A stretch of 64,000 nucleotides of DNA from Otis tarda. Taxonomy: Eukaryota > Chordata > Aves > Otidiformes > Otididae. The notes below the pieces were generated by a model. The model did no database searches. It saw only the letters and a list, made by a program, of their open reading frames with translations, and was not told the DNA's origin. Numbering within the stretch: the first letter of the stretch is position 1; each line of letters starts with the position of its first letter. The stretch spans positions 71,946,052-72,010,051 of the forward strand of contig CM048591.1 of assembly GCA_026413225.1 (NCBI GenBank). The letters run 5' to 3'. Made by a program: the position numbers and the translations under genes. This document shows positions 48,396 to 60,017 of the stretch, one piece after another.

Positions 48396-51300
48396 CCTAT
48401 TGTTAGTTGTCGTCCAAGCTATTGGAGCAGGGAGAATTTAGGAGTACTGAAAATGAACTGTAAGAAAGAGTGCTGGAAAAGGTGTTGAATAACTGGATAT
48501 GTGCAAACTCACTCTGTTGACTATTTTGATTAGGAAGATAAAGATACCTTAGTCCTTTTTTTCATATTTATCACTCCTTTGCATAATAACAGTTTGTGCA
48601 GGAATCTGTGTTAAGTAGTTAGCAAAAAATTTATTTAAAAAAACAGCTTCACTTCAGCAGTGATAGGCCAGATACCTACTTTTAAAGCACAGGGTAAAAA
48701 ACCTACTCTTTTGATAGTCAATCTTATTTTAGCAGTGTGTTGACACCGGAGTGCTTCACTTCTAAAAAGAACTATTGATGATCCGCCTGGATGTGCTTTG
48801 AATAGAAAAATACAGTGATGACCAAAGCTGTAAATAACTGCTGTAAAATACGAAATGGTCATTTTGTTACTAAAGCCGTCTGGGTTATTATTTAATTCAC
48901 TCCTACTCCTGCTTCCTGAGGTTGAAAATTGTGTTGTTATTATGATAGTCTCCATTTCAGTGCATTCATATTCAACCTGCTTAATCAACTTTTTTTTTGT
49001 GTGCTAGAAGAACTTCAGACATCCTGTCTGCATTGTCTCTTATCCATTAAGTGTGTATTAATGGAGGAAACTTTTAAAAATTATTGGTATATAGCATCAG
49101 ATGAGATGTCAGAATCAGCCAAATTAGAAAATAATCAATGTAAAATAATTGATAGTGGTTCTCAAACAAAGCTGCAATGCACAGCAAAAGAGTAATTTCT
49201 TAAAATTAGAAGAGCAAAGAGGACCTGAAGGCATGCCAAGATGAGCTCAAAAGAGACATTTCAGAATCTAGCGGCATTAAGTATTAGTGTAACTGCTTCC
49301 TTAAGAAGTGAGAATTGTAGAGACAAACAAATCGAACTGCAAAGAGCATGAAAAAACCCTGCAAACCAAAAGCATCTGAGGGGCACTTTGACAACTTATT
49401 AGGGCTGAATTTCTACACAAAAAATGGACTAAACCCTCAATGATTTCAGCTTCCAAATTCCAATCAGAAACTTTCAGAGGTTTCTGAGCAACAAATCTTT
49501 TCATGTACTTGACTTGAGAGTCACAATACATGTGAAAGAATATTTAAAAGACAGGTGTGCCATGCTAAGACAACATTGGTTCCTGACTTGCTACTGCTTC
49601 CTTGTGTACTGTTCAAAATTTGTGCATGGGGGCATTGGTGTCCTTACTGTTTAAACATGATAACCTGTGTATTTGAAAGCTACAAAGTGCTAGCTTCTTA
49701 CTGTCAGCACTCTTCATACACTCTTTCCTTCCTTCTTTTCCCCTTCTGACTCTCATTTTGAATCTGGACACCAGAATTCCGTGACAAAATTATGAAGACT
49801 ACAACTTGGCAGTTATTAGTCCCATTGAAAAAGCACTACTTTCTACATATAATTTTAAGTTCACAGTCTTCAGTCATTTTATGCTGTTAAACTCTTCTGT
49901 TTGCACACCCTTATTTTCACAAAAGAAAGGAGAAAGTTAGAAAGATAAGTGGAAGTCTGGAACATGAAAATATGTGCTACATGAAAAACAAAAACAAGCT
50001 CTTCACTAACCATAAGTAAAAAGAACATTTTAGGCTTTACACAGAATGATAATGTCTCTTCAAAACAAGCATTTTACATGTAAATCAAAGACAATGGAAG
50101 AAAAGCCTACGGATTGATAATCGTAAATATGATGAAAAGACATATTTTGAGAAGTTATTTTATACTTCCTTCACTGAAGAGGATAGATATTGGATTTGTT
50201 TGTGATATCAAAAAAGACACAAAGACAGGGGATAAAGAGGGAAGACTAATAACTCAATGAAATCTCGTGCCTTGAGATATCCATTATGTCACTTACTTAA
50301 ATATAGTGTAAGTATGTGGATTTTAGTTTTGTTTTATTTCAAATCACATTAGCTTAATGGCACAAAAAAATACTAAGAATTTCCCTATTCTCCTCATACT
50401 TTCAGGAGAACAAGTTGAAATACAGAGGTGCAGTAAAACATCTGCATTCCTAAGCAAAACCCATTGTCAGTTCTTCTCTTCCATCCTTGGATGAAGGAAG
50501 AGATGTGGAAAAGCATACCCTGTTTCAAGCTGACTTTTAATTTGATGCATTCTCAAAGTACCTGGAACCTGATTGAGACTTTCATACAAGTTGTCAGAGC
50601 CCTAGGCTTCCCCAAGATTACAGGATTAAGGCTGCCCTGAATTAATAGAAAATACATTAAGTTGTATTCCCCTCCCACTGGTACACGCCTTTGCTTTGGG
50701 GACCAGTGTAGAAACATCCTTGTCCCTTTTGAATCAGAACCAGTTCGTGCCATGCCAGCATGAAATACAGGCAGAGTATCCTTAAGTTTGCCTACAGTCG
50801 GTCGAGCTGATGACCGAGTTGGAGAAAAGCTGAAAGAAGAGAGATCAGAGATGTAACAGGAGTGAAAAAGACAACTTACAGTATGAGCACAGGACGTCTT
50901 TCAGTCAGATATTTTGGTTTCATGGTGCTGGATACAGAACTAGTTGAGCTTCGTCTTAGTAAATGTAGCCTTGTTGATGACCTAAGCTGTATTTTTAAAA
51001 CCTTTTTAGTTTTTAAACAAAATTATTCTCCTTCAGTAGTGTAGCACGTTGACTAATAATTATGTATGGAAAATAACACATCGGTGCTGTTGTAGGTATT
51101 GCTAACTTCAGCCTCTTATTATACATTGTGTAGTCAAGGACATTTACGTTTACAAAAACCACATTGAATCTCATGACATGAGTGTACAACATGTGTGTTG
51201 AAATGGTTATTTAAGGTGTTTTTCCCCTAGGTAGGAAACTTCATGGATAAGAAAAGGCTTATGCGATCTGTAATGTAGTGCTGCCAGTTTTACAAATTAA

Positions 51301-51880
51301 ATTCATACAGCTTGCCATAATTTCTTTCATGAATGTATATTTTCTTTAAAATGGGCTAGGAGAAAAATGAGAATAAGTTAGGATAGCTTGATAGTTGAGA
51401 CAGGGAGGGAAAAAGACAGAAAGTAATTTCAATATTATGCCATGCCTACTGGGCTGGATTTGTAGAAATACTCACAAATGCAGGTTTTCTTCCCCTGTAG
51501 TTAATCCACTTCTGAGAGTGTCTGTGCAGTATCCTTACAAGTAATATGCATTTTTATTTGGTTCATTTACTTATCTTCCAGTGGACAATGCTACATAGTT
51601 GACAGCAAGGGAGTTTGAAGAAAAAAGACAGATAAGCATTAAAGGCTCCTATATAGGAAACAACAGGATTAGATTTATTTTTTTTCACAAAGGATACTTC
51701 TCAAAAGTACAAATATATCCAAAGCCTAGCTGAGGAGAGTGCCAATTTACGTTCTTTTATATCCTGTTTACCAGATGTTGTCTGCTATTCTGTAATACAC
51801 AGTTCCTATAGCAACTGTATCAAAGTCCAGTACAGATACCCTAATACTAAAGAAATTAGAAGGATAAATGCCAGTACATT

Positions 51881-51910
51881 TGAAAAAGAAAAAAAAAAAA
51901 AGAAAAAAGA
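51881..51910 (+). repeat. A-rich run
   Basis: Poly-A with a few G interruptions. Confidence 0.85.
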
Positions 51911-52775
51911 TATACACTAAGCACCTTTCACAAGTGTAGATACACAGCTAGCATCCTGCACTTACATATATATGAGACAATATGTTCCCGAAAACTTTCA
52001 ATGCAGGCACAGTTCAGCTGATTAAGTTTTGACAAAATAAGAAAGACAGCAAAAGATTTAATCATCCAATTTGCTCACATTGATAAAAATTTCCACCGAG
52101 TTCTGAACAAAATCTGCTCCAAATAAACCTTTCCTTTCCACTTATTCAGAAAAATCTAAGATAAACAGGCTGTGCAAGGAGCTCTCATATGAAGTAGCAG
52201 AACATTTTAGGTAGCACCCAAAGTAGATTCTTTATTGGGTTTGTAGCTGTGTGCCAGCAATCCAATTACAGTCTGTGTAACAGTGCCTGCAAAGAAGCAT
52301 GAAACACTTGAGTGTATGATATAATTAAGACTGTATGTATCTTCAAACAAGGATGCCTTCAGTACCTGTCAGTGAAATAATAGTGTAATATGCATTGGAA
52401 CAGTCACCAAGACAGTGTCCAAAGGTTCCTGCAGTGTGGAAAAAAACATTATTTATAACATATAAGAGATACTTTTTTCTTGCAGCTGTTATTCGGATAT
52501 TAGTCCACTTAGGCTGAGTCTAACGGAATTCACCAAAACTTGCAGTGAAAAGTTTCAGCTGAGGTCAAAACCTTGGAAGGCAATTATGATAAAAAATAAG
52601 ATTTTAGCAGAGAAACCTTGAAGTGACATAACTGAGTTTTAGAAGCCACAGAATGTTTAAATAGTTTTCTACCTTTACATACGATGAAAATGTAAATGCT
52701 CTTGTTCACTTTTGCAGCAGCAAGAATCTTCCTGCAGTTTTGTTTCTTTTTTCTTCTTTTTTTTTTCTTCTTTAG

Positions 52776-52851
52776 ATGTACAGAATTAAGACATCTCCTA
52801 CGAGAGGCTGAAGAAAAAGAAAATATACTGCTTAAGAGCACTGTATTCATG
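52776..52851 (+). other. candidate coding exon C, 76 bp, coiled-coil peptide, gene unknown
   Basis: This is the best exon candidate in the window. A very strong pyrimidine tract (about 52738-52773, almost only T and C) ends in TTTAG at 52775. The donor is ATG|GTATGA, with the intron from 52852. With one leading base it reads open for 25 codons and includes ELRHLLREAEEKENILLK, a charged amphipathic helix with coiled-coil heptad spacing. That is unlike the chance frames nearby. It ends on a complete codon. The reverse strand is also open, so openness alone proves little. The pattern suggests a coiled-coil protein gene on the plus strand with long introns, but I cannot name it. Its entry phase does not fit candidate exon B directly, so another exon would be needed between them. 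Confidence 0.35.
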
Positions 52852-55800
52852 GTATGAATGTACTATATTTTCATTAATTTCAAATCTCTCATTGCTTCTA
52901 TCCTTTCAATATGTAAAAAATAAGGAGGTAATAATAAATTGTGATATACTTAGGAGAAATTCTGCTTTTTGCGGTATTTAGATAGCTCAAACCTTCACTA
53001 ACCCAAACAAATGTCACTTCACACACATGGTGGATTTTAAAAGGACTTCAGTCTGACCAAACCAAACATTTGCAGGAAAGCAATTACACTAAGGCTAAGG
53101 CAACTAGGTTGACTGAGTATTGTGCATTGAGATGACAGATTAGCTGGTGTTAGAAAATAAAAAAAGGGATTCCCAGCCATTAGTCTCATGCTCAACAGTG
53201 CGCACAAGATGCTTTCAAGGCTAACGTTAGGGGCATGAAGAGTGCTGTGTGCTATACCTGCATCCTTACAGGAACAGGCACTGTAATCCTATCTGACTTT
53301 TAAATTCACTATAATTTCATGCCACGATGCAGAACTGTTTCTTTCTGGGTACATATCTGGAAAAGACCCACATTACTGTCTCAATTGTCTCAAAGAAGAG
53401 GGAGGAATGCTTATTCGACTTAGCTGGGGCACGATATGTTTTTAGCCCCGGAGCAGGACAGCAAATTAGACTGGCTCTGACAAAGTGAAGCAAACTACTT
53501 GTGGCTTTGTAGTGAAGCCTAAGATTTCAAAAAATTGAAATATATTATAAAATAATTTTTGGGTTCAGGTGAATATCCTCAGTACACAGATGAACCCCAA
53601 ACTAGCTTTACATGTACAGATGGGCACTTTTGTGCAAATATTGATAACATCATGCTTGAATACCCAATGTTCTTATCCAAACATTGGTTCTGGGAATGCA
53701 AAGGACAGTCTGTACACAGTCCTAGGATGCAATTTTAAAACATTCACAATTTGGCCCTTAGTGTATTTGTGTTTATCATCTGTTATTTATTCTCCAGATC
53801 AAACTTGTTGTAAGTATTTTTTAATAACAGAAATAAATATTCTTAATGTGAAGTTTAGTGCTAACGTTAGAAACTGAAAAAGCATCTGATGCTGAGCTAT
53901 ATTTTTTTCCGCATTTAAATGTTTTGTTAGGAAAAGATTTCCTCTCTCTCATATTTTTTAAAAAGAAAATATTAACAACTCAAGGAACAGGAGATCCATG
54001 ATCTTCCTGTGTATAGGTGCAAGAATTATACCTGTTATATGTGTACATGATATGTAAATCCTATTTAGAACAGACAAGAGATGGAATTTACCAGTGTATA
54101 TTGTTCAGTTTGTGATTTTACCAAAGCAAAAGCAGGAACAAGGAAAAAACAGCGTTATACACTGCTTCACTCCCCTTTCTGTCTTCCCTAGGTAATACGG
54201 TATTCTTAAGTATCGGTTCTGTGCTTGCTTTTCTTACACCTTCAGCCACAGAACGGAGAATAGGGGAGGCTTGTATTTTATTCTTCTCAACCCATTAAGT
54301 GCTAAAGGTTTGTACTGGTCTAATAGAACAGAAGACAGTAATAGTCCTTGGCAATCAGTCCAGGATTTCCTATTGTGGGAGCCTTTTGGAGAACATTCCC
54401 TAGCTGATGTTACTAGGATGGTGTAAGTGTAAATACTGCAGAATACAGCAGATATGGGTAATCTAGGCTTAGCTGACCAGCTGGAATACTAAAAAACAGA
54501 CATGATACTTTATCTTAGAAAGCTCCAAATGAAACAGAATAATCTATTATTAACATGGTATTGATTAACTTTTCTTGGTCTTCACAGTTTATTGTCCTTG
54601 TAAATATATTTTCTGAGCAAGATACTTTTGAAAATTACTATGCAGGAATGAAAGACCAAGCGGTATGTAACACTTTTGAGATGCCTGAATAAATGGTCCA
54701 ATAATTTTAAAATGCGTAGCTCTAATGAGAAAAAAGAAGGCTAGCCTTGAGCTAACAGATGAGTTGTTTGGTACACATTCACTGCCAGTTTTAATGACTG
54801 TTAATATAAAATTTGCTTCAAAACGGCAGTTTAATAAGAAATTTGATAGTTCCTAGGCTGACCTTCACCTGCTAGGTCTGACTGTACTACTAATATGAGT
54901 TATGAACAGAAACAACTGCTTTTTTTTCCACTGCATGCTGTCTATGATTGGTTTTGTGCTATGGTTTCGCCACTCCTGAATAGAGGAAATTATCTGAGAG
55001 GAACAAGGTGCTTTTTGAGAGATCAGTCTCTTTAGAGTGTGCAGATAATATTAGGGGACCACTGTTATCATTGTAACACATCTGAAACAGAGCATGCCTT
55101 CACTTTGAAGACCAGTCAGGCAGGGGATCAGGGGAGTGGAAAAGTGTCTCAGAAACATATCTCTATGTTTCTGGGATAAACTATTCTGGGATTTGCAACG
55201 AACAGAGTTTGTGTGAGCCTGATCTTCTATCTACTGGAGGAAAATGGAATATGTTTTAAAAATAATCTGTAATCTGTTTAGCAAATACCATCTGCAGAAC
55301 TCAACAATATGGTCCTCTTGGACACTCAATCTCCCTTCAGATTGAAGGCTCTGCTGGTGTCTCCCTGTTGCACCCACTGAACGAACAAATCATCTAGACA
55401 GTAGCGTTGTCTGATGGTGTCAGGATCCTTGAGAAAGAGGGTAGGGAACAGGGAAAACTGCTGAGGATTAGGAGAAGGCAATCAGTATTCTAGCAGTGTA
55501 CTGGTATAAGGTAGAAAAATTCAGGCTTCTCATCAATTTTACTAGCACTGTCATTGTTGCAAGAGAGGCATATCATCCTGTTAACATGCTTTTAGACGGA
55601 TGCTGTTCTTATATACAGGTATAGCAATTTGGAGTAGAGTGAACAAGCAGGCCTGATAATGCTAATACTAGAATATTTCATGAGCTGTTGGTATTCTAGA
55701 CACCTCATGACTTTCCCTGTGCATCTGACAGCCTGTTTGCCTGTCTTAGAGGGAGAAGTTTCTCTTGTTTGACTAGAGGTGCTACTGAGTTACTTTTTGT

Positions 55801-56235
55801 ACTCAGTTATCTGGACATTTTTCCCCTTTTTAAGAAATCTGTTAATCCCCAGGGCCTCTGAGGTACATCTTATCTGTACCAGAAACAGAAACTCTTTCTA
55901 CAGACTTATTCCCATTGTCCTGTGCGAAAATCCTTGCTCACTGTCTTTGTTTTATACAATTGTTTTGTTCAGTGTATTAATACTTCTGAAACCATAACAC
56001 CTCAGAGGACTTAAATATTCTAATAATAGCTTTTAAAACATACAAATTTAACACCAGGAAGATTGCATAATAGTTTAATAATTCACTGTATTTATTTAAA
56101 AATTTAAAATATCATACTTAGAAGAAGTAAGAATTCTGAGACCTTCTAGATATTTTCAGATTGTTTTTATAACAGTAGGGTTTGTAAGCTTTGGATTCTC
56201 TCTCCTTAGCTAAAGTGGCTGATGAATTATTGAAT

Positions 56236-56295
56236 GCCCTCAGCATGCTCAGTGCTGTACAAAACTGGAGAAAATGTTTCCCTGCTGCAGGAAAA
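56236..56295 (+). repeat. SINE-like ancient amniote repeat fragment
   Basis: The stretch contains CAGCATGCTCAGTGCTGTAC, then AAAACTGGAGAAAATGTTTCCCTGC. This resembles the ATTGTGCTAGGCGCTGTACAAAC...AGTCCCTGCCC region of an old repeat common in turtles and other amniotes. The fragment at 19049-19122 would be the following part of the same family. Confidence 0.4.
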
Positions 56296-57643
56296 TCAGT
56301 GAAGTTTTCAAGTGTGGTGGGTCCTGCTTGGTGTGAATTTTGAGCCTAAATCCAGCATGCCTGTACTGAGAAGGATTAGATGAGTGTAATGAGGCAACAC
56401 AGGGAAGGCTTTTGCTCCTTGCTACAAGCTGTGCTGCAGCTTCACTTTTTCTGCACCCCCCCAGAAATCACAGCTAGCTAAAATTTGGTCTAAATTTTAC
56501 TGTATGAAACTGAACTGTCTCACAGGTGAATAAGCTTGCATAGCCCTTTCCCTGAGTCATAATGATGAGTTACAGCTCACAGCCCTGGATACTGAGAGGT
56601 GATTAGATGGCCATAGTCCAAGGCCAGGAGGTCATGATACAATTACTACAATGGCTATTCATTTATTCTAATGACATCGGAATTATTTGTATTCAAAGAA
56701 TGACACAGTATAAGAGCCTGCACAAGAGAAGAATTAATCAGGTACACTTAAGGCAGTTGTCTTACTGAAAATGTTACAAATTTGATAAAGTCCTCTTGGC
56801 TTTTTCCAGTGCTTTGCTGCTATTGCATTTTCCTCTTTGTTGCTAACAGAGTAAAGCAGAGCTTTTTATGGGACTGATAGATCATAAATGAGTTGCACTT
56901 CCTTTGTTTCCCTGGCTTTTATGACACACGATTTAGCTGTGGTAAAACAGTTGTTCATGGTCACATCAAAGTGAACTATCACAAACAGGTCACTCAACAC
57001 TGATGATAGAGTCATGTATTAGGCCATCATTCAGAAACTTTTTTAAAGCTCACACATTTCTCAGCACTTCACTGTCTGGGGAGCTGCTTTCTGTAGTATT
57101 GTCTTCCAGCAACCTTCACACTTCCGGCTTCTCCAGCTCATGGTCAAGCTGTGAAACATGTTTTTGCTTTTTCTGGTAGAGAAAAAGTTCTCATTGATCT
57201 TCTTTATCACTTCATTACAGTGAAATTAGAGATGTAGTCCAAAACTGGCTTAAGAATTGAAATTCAGATGCACTGGTGAGCTTTACTTAAAGCTTAAGCA
57301 TTGAACTAGACATGATCAATCTGATGACAAATCTTACTCTCATTTAATCTGAATGACATCAGCAAAATAGTATAGTTAAACAAATTAGGCACTTTGACAA
57401 AGTGGGCTGGCTCCAAAATGAATCTGATACTTTAGTTGCACAATGTTGCACACACCCCTTTTCTTTGAAAGTATAATGTTGATTCTTAGAAAATTTTAAG
57501 ACCTTCCCTCATGTCTCTGTTTTAGTTGGCGAGATCTCCTAAGTAATGTCAGACTGACAGCCTCTGAGGACGTAGAAAAGATCAACTCAGAACTAATCTT
57601 GGCAAGTTGTTCCTGATCAAACAATGATTTCCTCGAAGTTAAG

Positions 57644-57848
57644 AAGGAGGCAGATTCAAGCTAGACACTGGCACAGGTTGCCCAGAGAGGTGCTGGATGT
57701 CCCATCCCTGGAAACGTTCAAGGCCAGATTGGACGGGGCTCTGAGCAACCTGATCTAGTCGGGGATGTCCCTGCTCCTTGCAGAGGGGTTGGACTGGATG
57801 ATCTTCAAAGGTCCATTCCAACCCAGACTATTCTATGACTCTATGATC
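57644..57848 (+). mobile_element. CR1 LINE, copy 5 (3' end only)
   Basis: A CR1 3' fragment of about 200 bases. It begins GGAGGCAGATTCAAGCTAGA and, after an internal deletion of several tens of bases, continues CACTGGCACAGGTTGCCCAG. The rest is contiguous: the last codons, the 3' UTR with GGTTGGACTGGATGATCTTC, and the tail ATTCTATGACTCTATGAT. It looks less decayed than copy 4. Confidence 0.94.
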
Positions 57849-60017
57849 TATTCCAAGAGAAGTCACAAGCTCCTGGTTCTTGCTCCTTCTGAGCTGTTAA
57901 TACTTGCATTCCTCCCTTATATCTTATCCCTTCTCATTCTGAGATAAATGCATGAAGGACATACATGAAATATGCAGGTAGGTGGCAGATGCCACTTTGC
58001 TTTTTAAATCTGCAGCGAAACACTTCCTGCATGCAAGATCTATGTGGGAGTTCAGGAGACTGAAGCAAAGGTCTGAGGAAGGAAAATGAGTAGCAAAGGC
58101 TTTGAGAAAAGAACAGACATCAAGGAGAGACTAAGAGTATGGACAAGAGGAGAAAGGAGATGAATGTAAAAAATACAAGCAAGAAATCTGAAATGCAGGA
58201 GAAGAAAAAGACATGAAAGAATAGCAAGTAAATGGGAAGAAAATAAGAACAAAATGATATTGAAGAAAGAAGTCTTTATATTATGCTGAAGATGTCATTA
58301 GGCATTCAGCTACTGTGTTTATACTTTAAGAGAGAAAGAAGCAGAAAAGTATGCTGCTGTGAAGCTAGTTAGTTTTCATTCGTATCTTTCTTACCCAGTA
58401 TTGTGCAGTATTTCTGTGGCTTCTCTGGATCTCCACTTCTGGGAGTGAAAGGATGGTTGACTAAAACTAAATAGAGTTTGGATATTAGGGACTGAAACAG
58501 AGTTTCTCATATGCATTTTTCCTAAGGGAAGGTTAGGGGTTATTACTCTTCAAAATGCACTTGTAGCAGCAGACAGCAGAGAAGTTTTAAGTGTTCAGAT
58601 GTTGAGAAAAACAATGTTAGTTATTTTTATGTTTCTGTTTATTGACTTTACAGGTGGTTGGTTTTTGTGTTGTTTTTTTTTTTTTTCTTTGTCTAATAGA
58701 CATAGTGTTCATGGTATGGAAAACACTCACGATAAACAGCTTTTGTGGTTATTAAATGCCTTGGCATTCCTTCACTTTTTAAATTATCTGCAAAAGCTTT
58801 TTAAAACCTGAATATTCCTCCACAGTGAACATTATCCCTTAATTATTTTTTCTTGGAGTGCTGAATTGAATTTGAAACACTGATATGCCTGCTTTTAACA
58901 TCATATGTTGCTATTTTGAAATGTGTTTTTGGTAGTCCCCTGATCATGGAAAACGGAATATTTTATAGCTTGTGAAAATGGGGATTCTGGGAAATGTAAC
59001 CCCCTAATAAAGTCGGATAATGAAGACCTGCTTTAGAAAAAAAATTGAGTTTAAGAAAACTCTATAGACATTCTGTCATGAACCCCTGAGAAAGCAAAAA
59101 GGGGATGATAGGTAAGTTAGTCACCGGTACAGAGCAGAGCTGGGCTTTTTGTTCTTGCAGGCCAGCTTCCAGTGCACAGCCTGAGATGGGGCTTTTACAT
59201 AACCAGTCATTCAAACAAGGGATGTGGTAATGTTTTGACAAGATGCCCAGGGATATCCACAATTGCCTTAGCTGTTAAAAACAAACTGCATTTGGAAACT
59301 GAGTACTTAGGGGAGTAAATTGGTTTTTATCAACAGTATATTTGAAACTGTAAAGAGAAAAAAGAAGTTTTAATGCTGAGTTTGAGCGTTATTTGGGAAC
59401 TGAAGGAGTGTAAAAGCTACTTCTAACATCAGAGTACACAAGGTAGCCTTAAACTCACAGTCTTCTAGTAATTGCAATCTGCTACACCCCCTGTGTAACA
59501 GATATAATTATGTTAACAGCTTTTCTACTCAGGCACCATATATTTCCACTATGAAGCCAGCCTCATTTAATTAGCATCATGTAGTAAATTAGCAGATATA
59601 AGGACTGCTGGGTACAAGGGGATCTCCATTTTCTCATCATCTACTTAATCCTCAGTCAATGTTGAGATTACTGCTCACTCAATTTACATATACAAAAAAA
59701 CATACTATAACCTAACTGCTCAGATATTGTGATTCAATCAGTATATGGATTTTGAAAAAAATGGGGTCCACTGTGAAAAAGTAGCAGATAGGATTACTAG
59801 ATTCCCATTGTGCTATCTTTTGAGGGGATGCAGAGTGATCATGTGTACTGAAGTTGGTATTTTTTGTATGTGTTAGGGCAGGTGGTTTATTTTTATTAGA
59901 AATACTAATAGCTAATTTATAAAGTATTAAAAGCAAAGTTAAATAAAAATATATAAAATTCATTTTACTTATCAAGTTATCAAAACTTATAAAAATTTAT
60001 CAAAAATAAATAAAATT
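57849..60017. other. AT-rich non-coding stretch
   Basis: No gene or repeat family recognised. There is a purine-rich segment at about 58060-58270 and a T run at 58670-58686. The last part before CR1 copy 6 (about 59920-60017) is very rich in A and T. Confidence 0.6.

Larger units (their letters stand above)
48107..57643. other. AT-rich non-coding stretch with exon candidate C
   Basis: No recognised gene. It includes an AT-rich block at 48225-48395, an A run at 51881-51910, candidate exon C at 52776-52851 and a SINE-like relic at 56236-56295. Around 56640-56990 the sequence has few simple repeats and could be conserved, but this is only an impression. Confidence 0.5.

Noticed and set aside
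43099..49403. Two similar 24-base segments (GGGCACTTTGATAACTTATTA and a near copy at 49381)
   Set aside because: The similarity does not extend beyond about 25 bases, which can happen by chance between AT-rich segments in a window this long.
53748..53757. AATTTGGCCC, possible right arm of an old palindromic repeat
   Set aside because: Only ten bases match and no opposite arm is visible.
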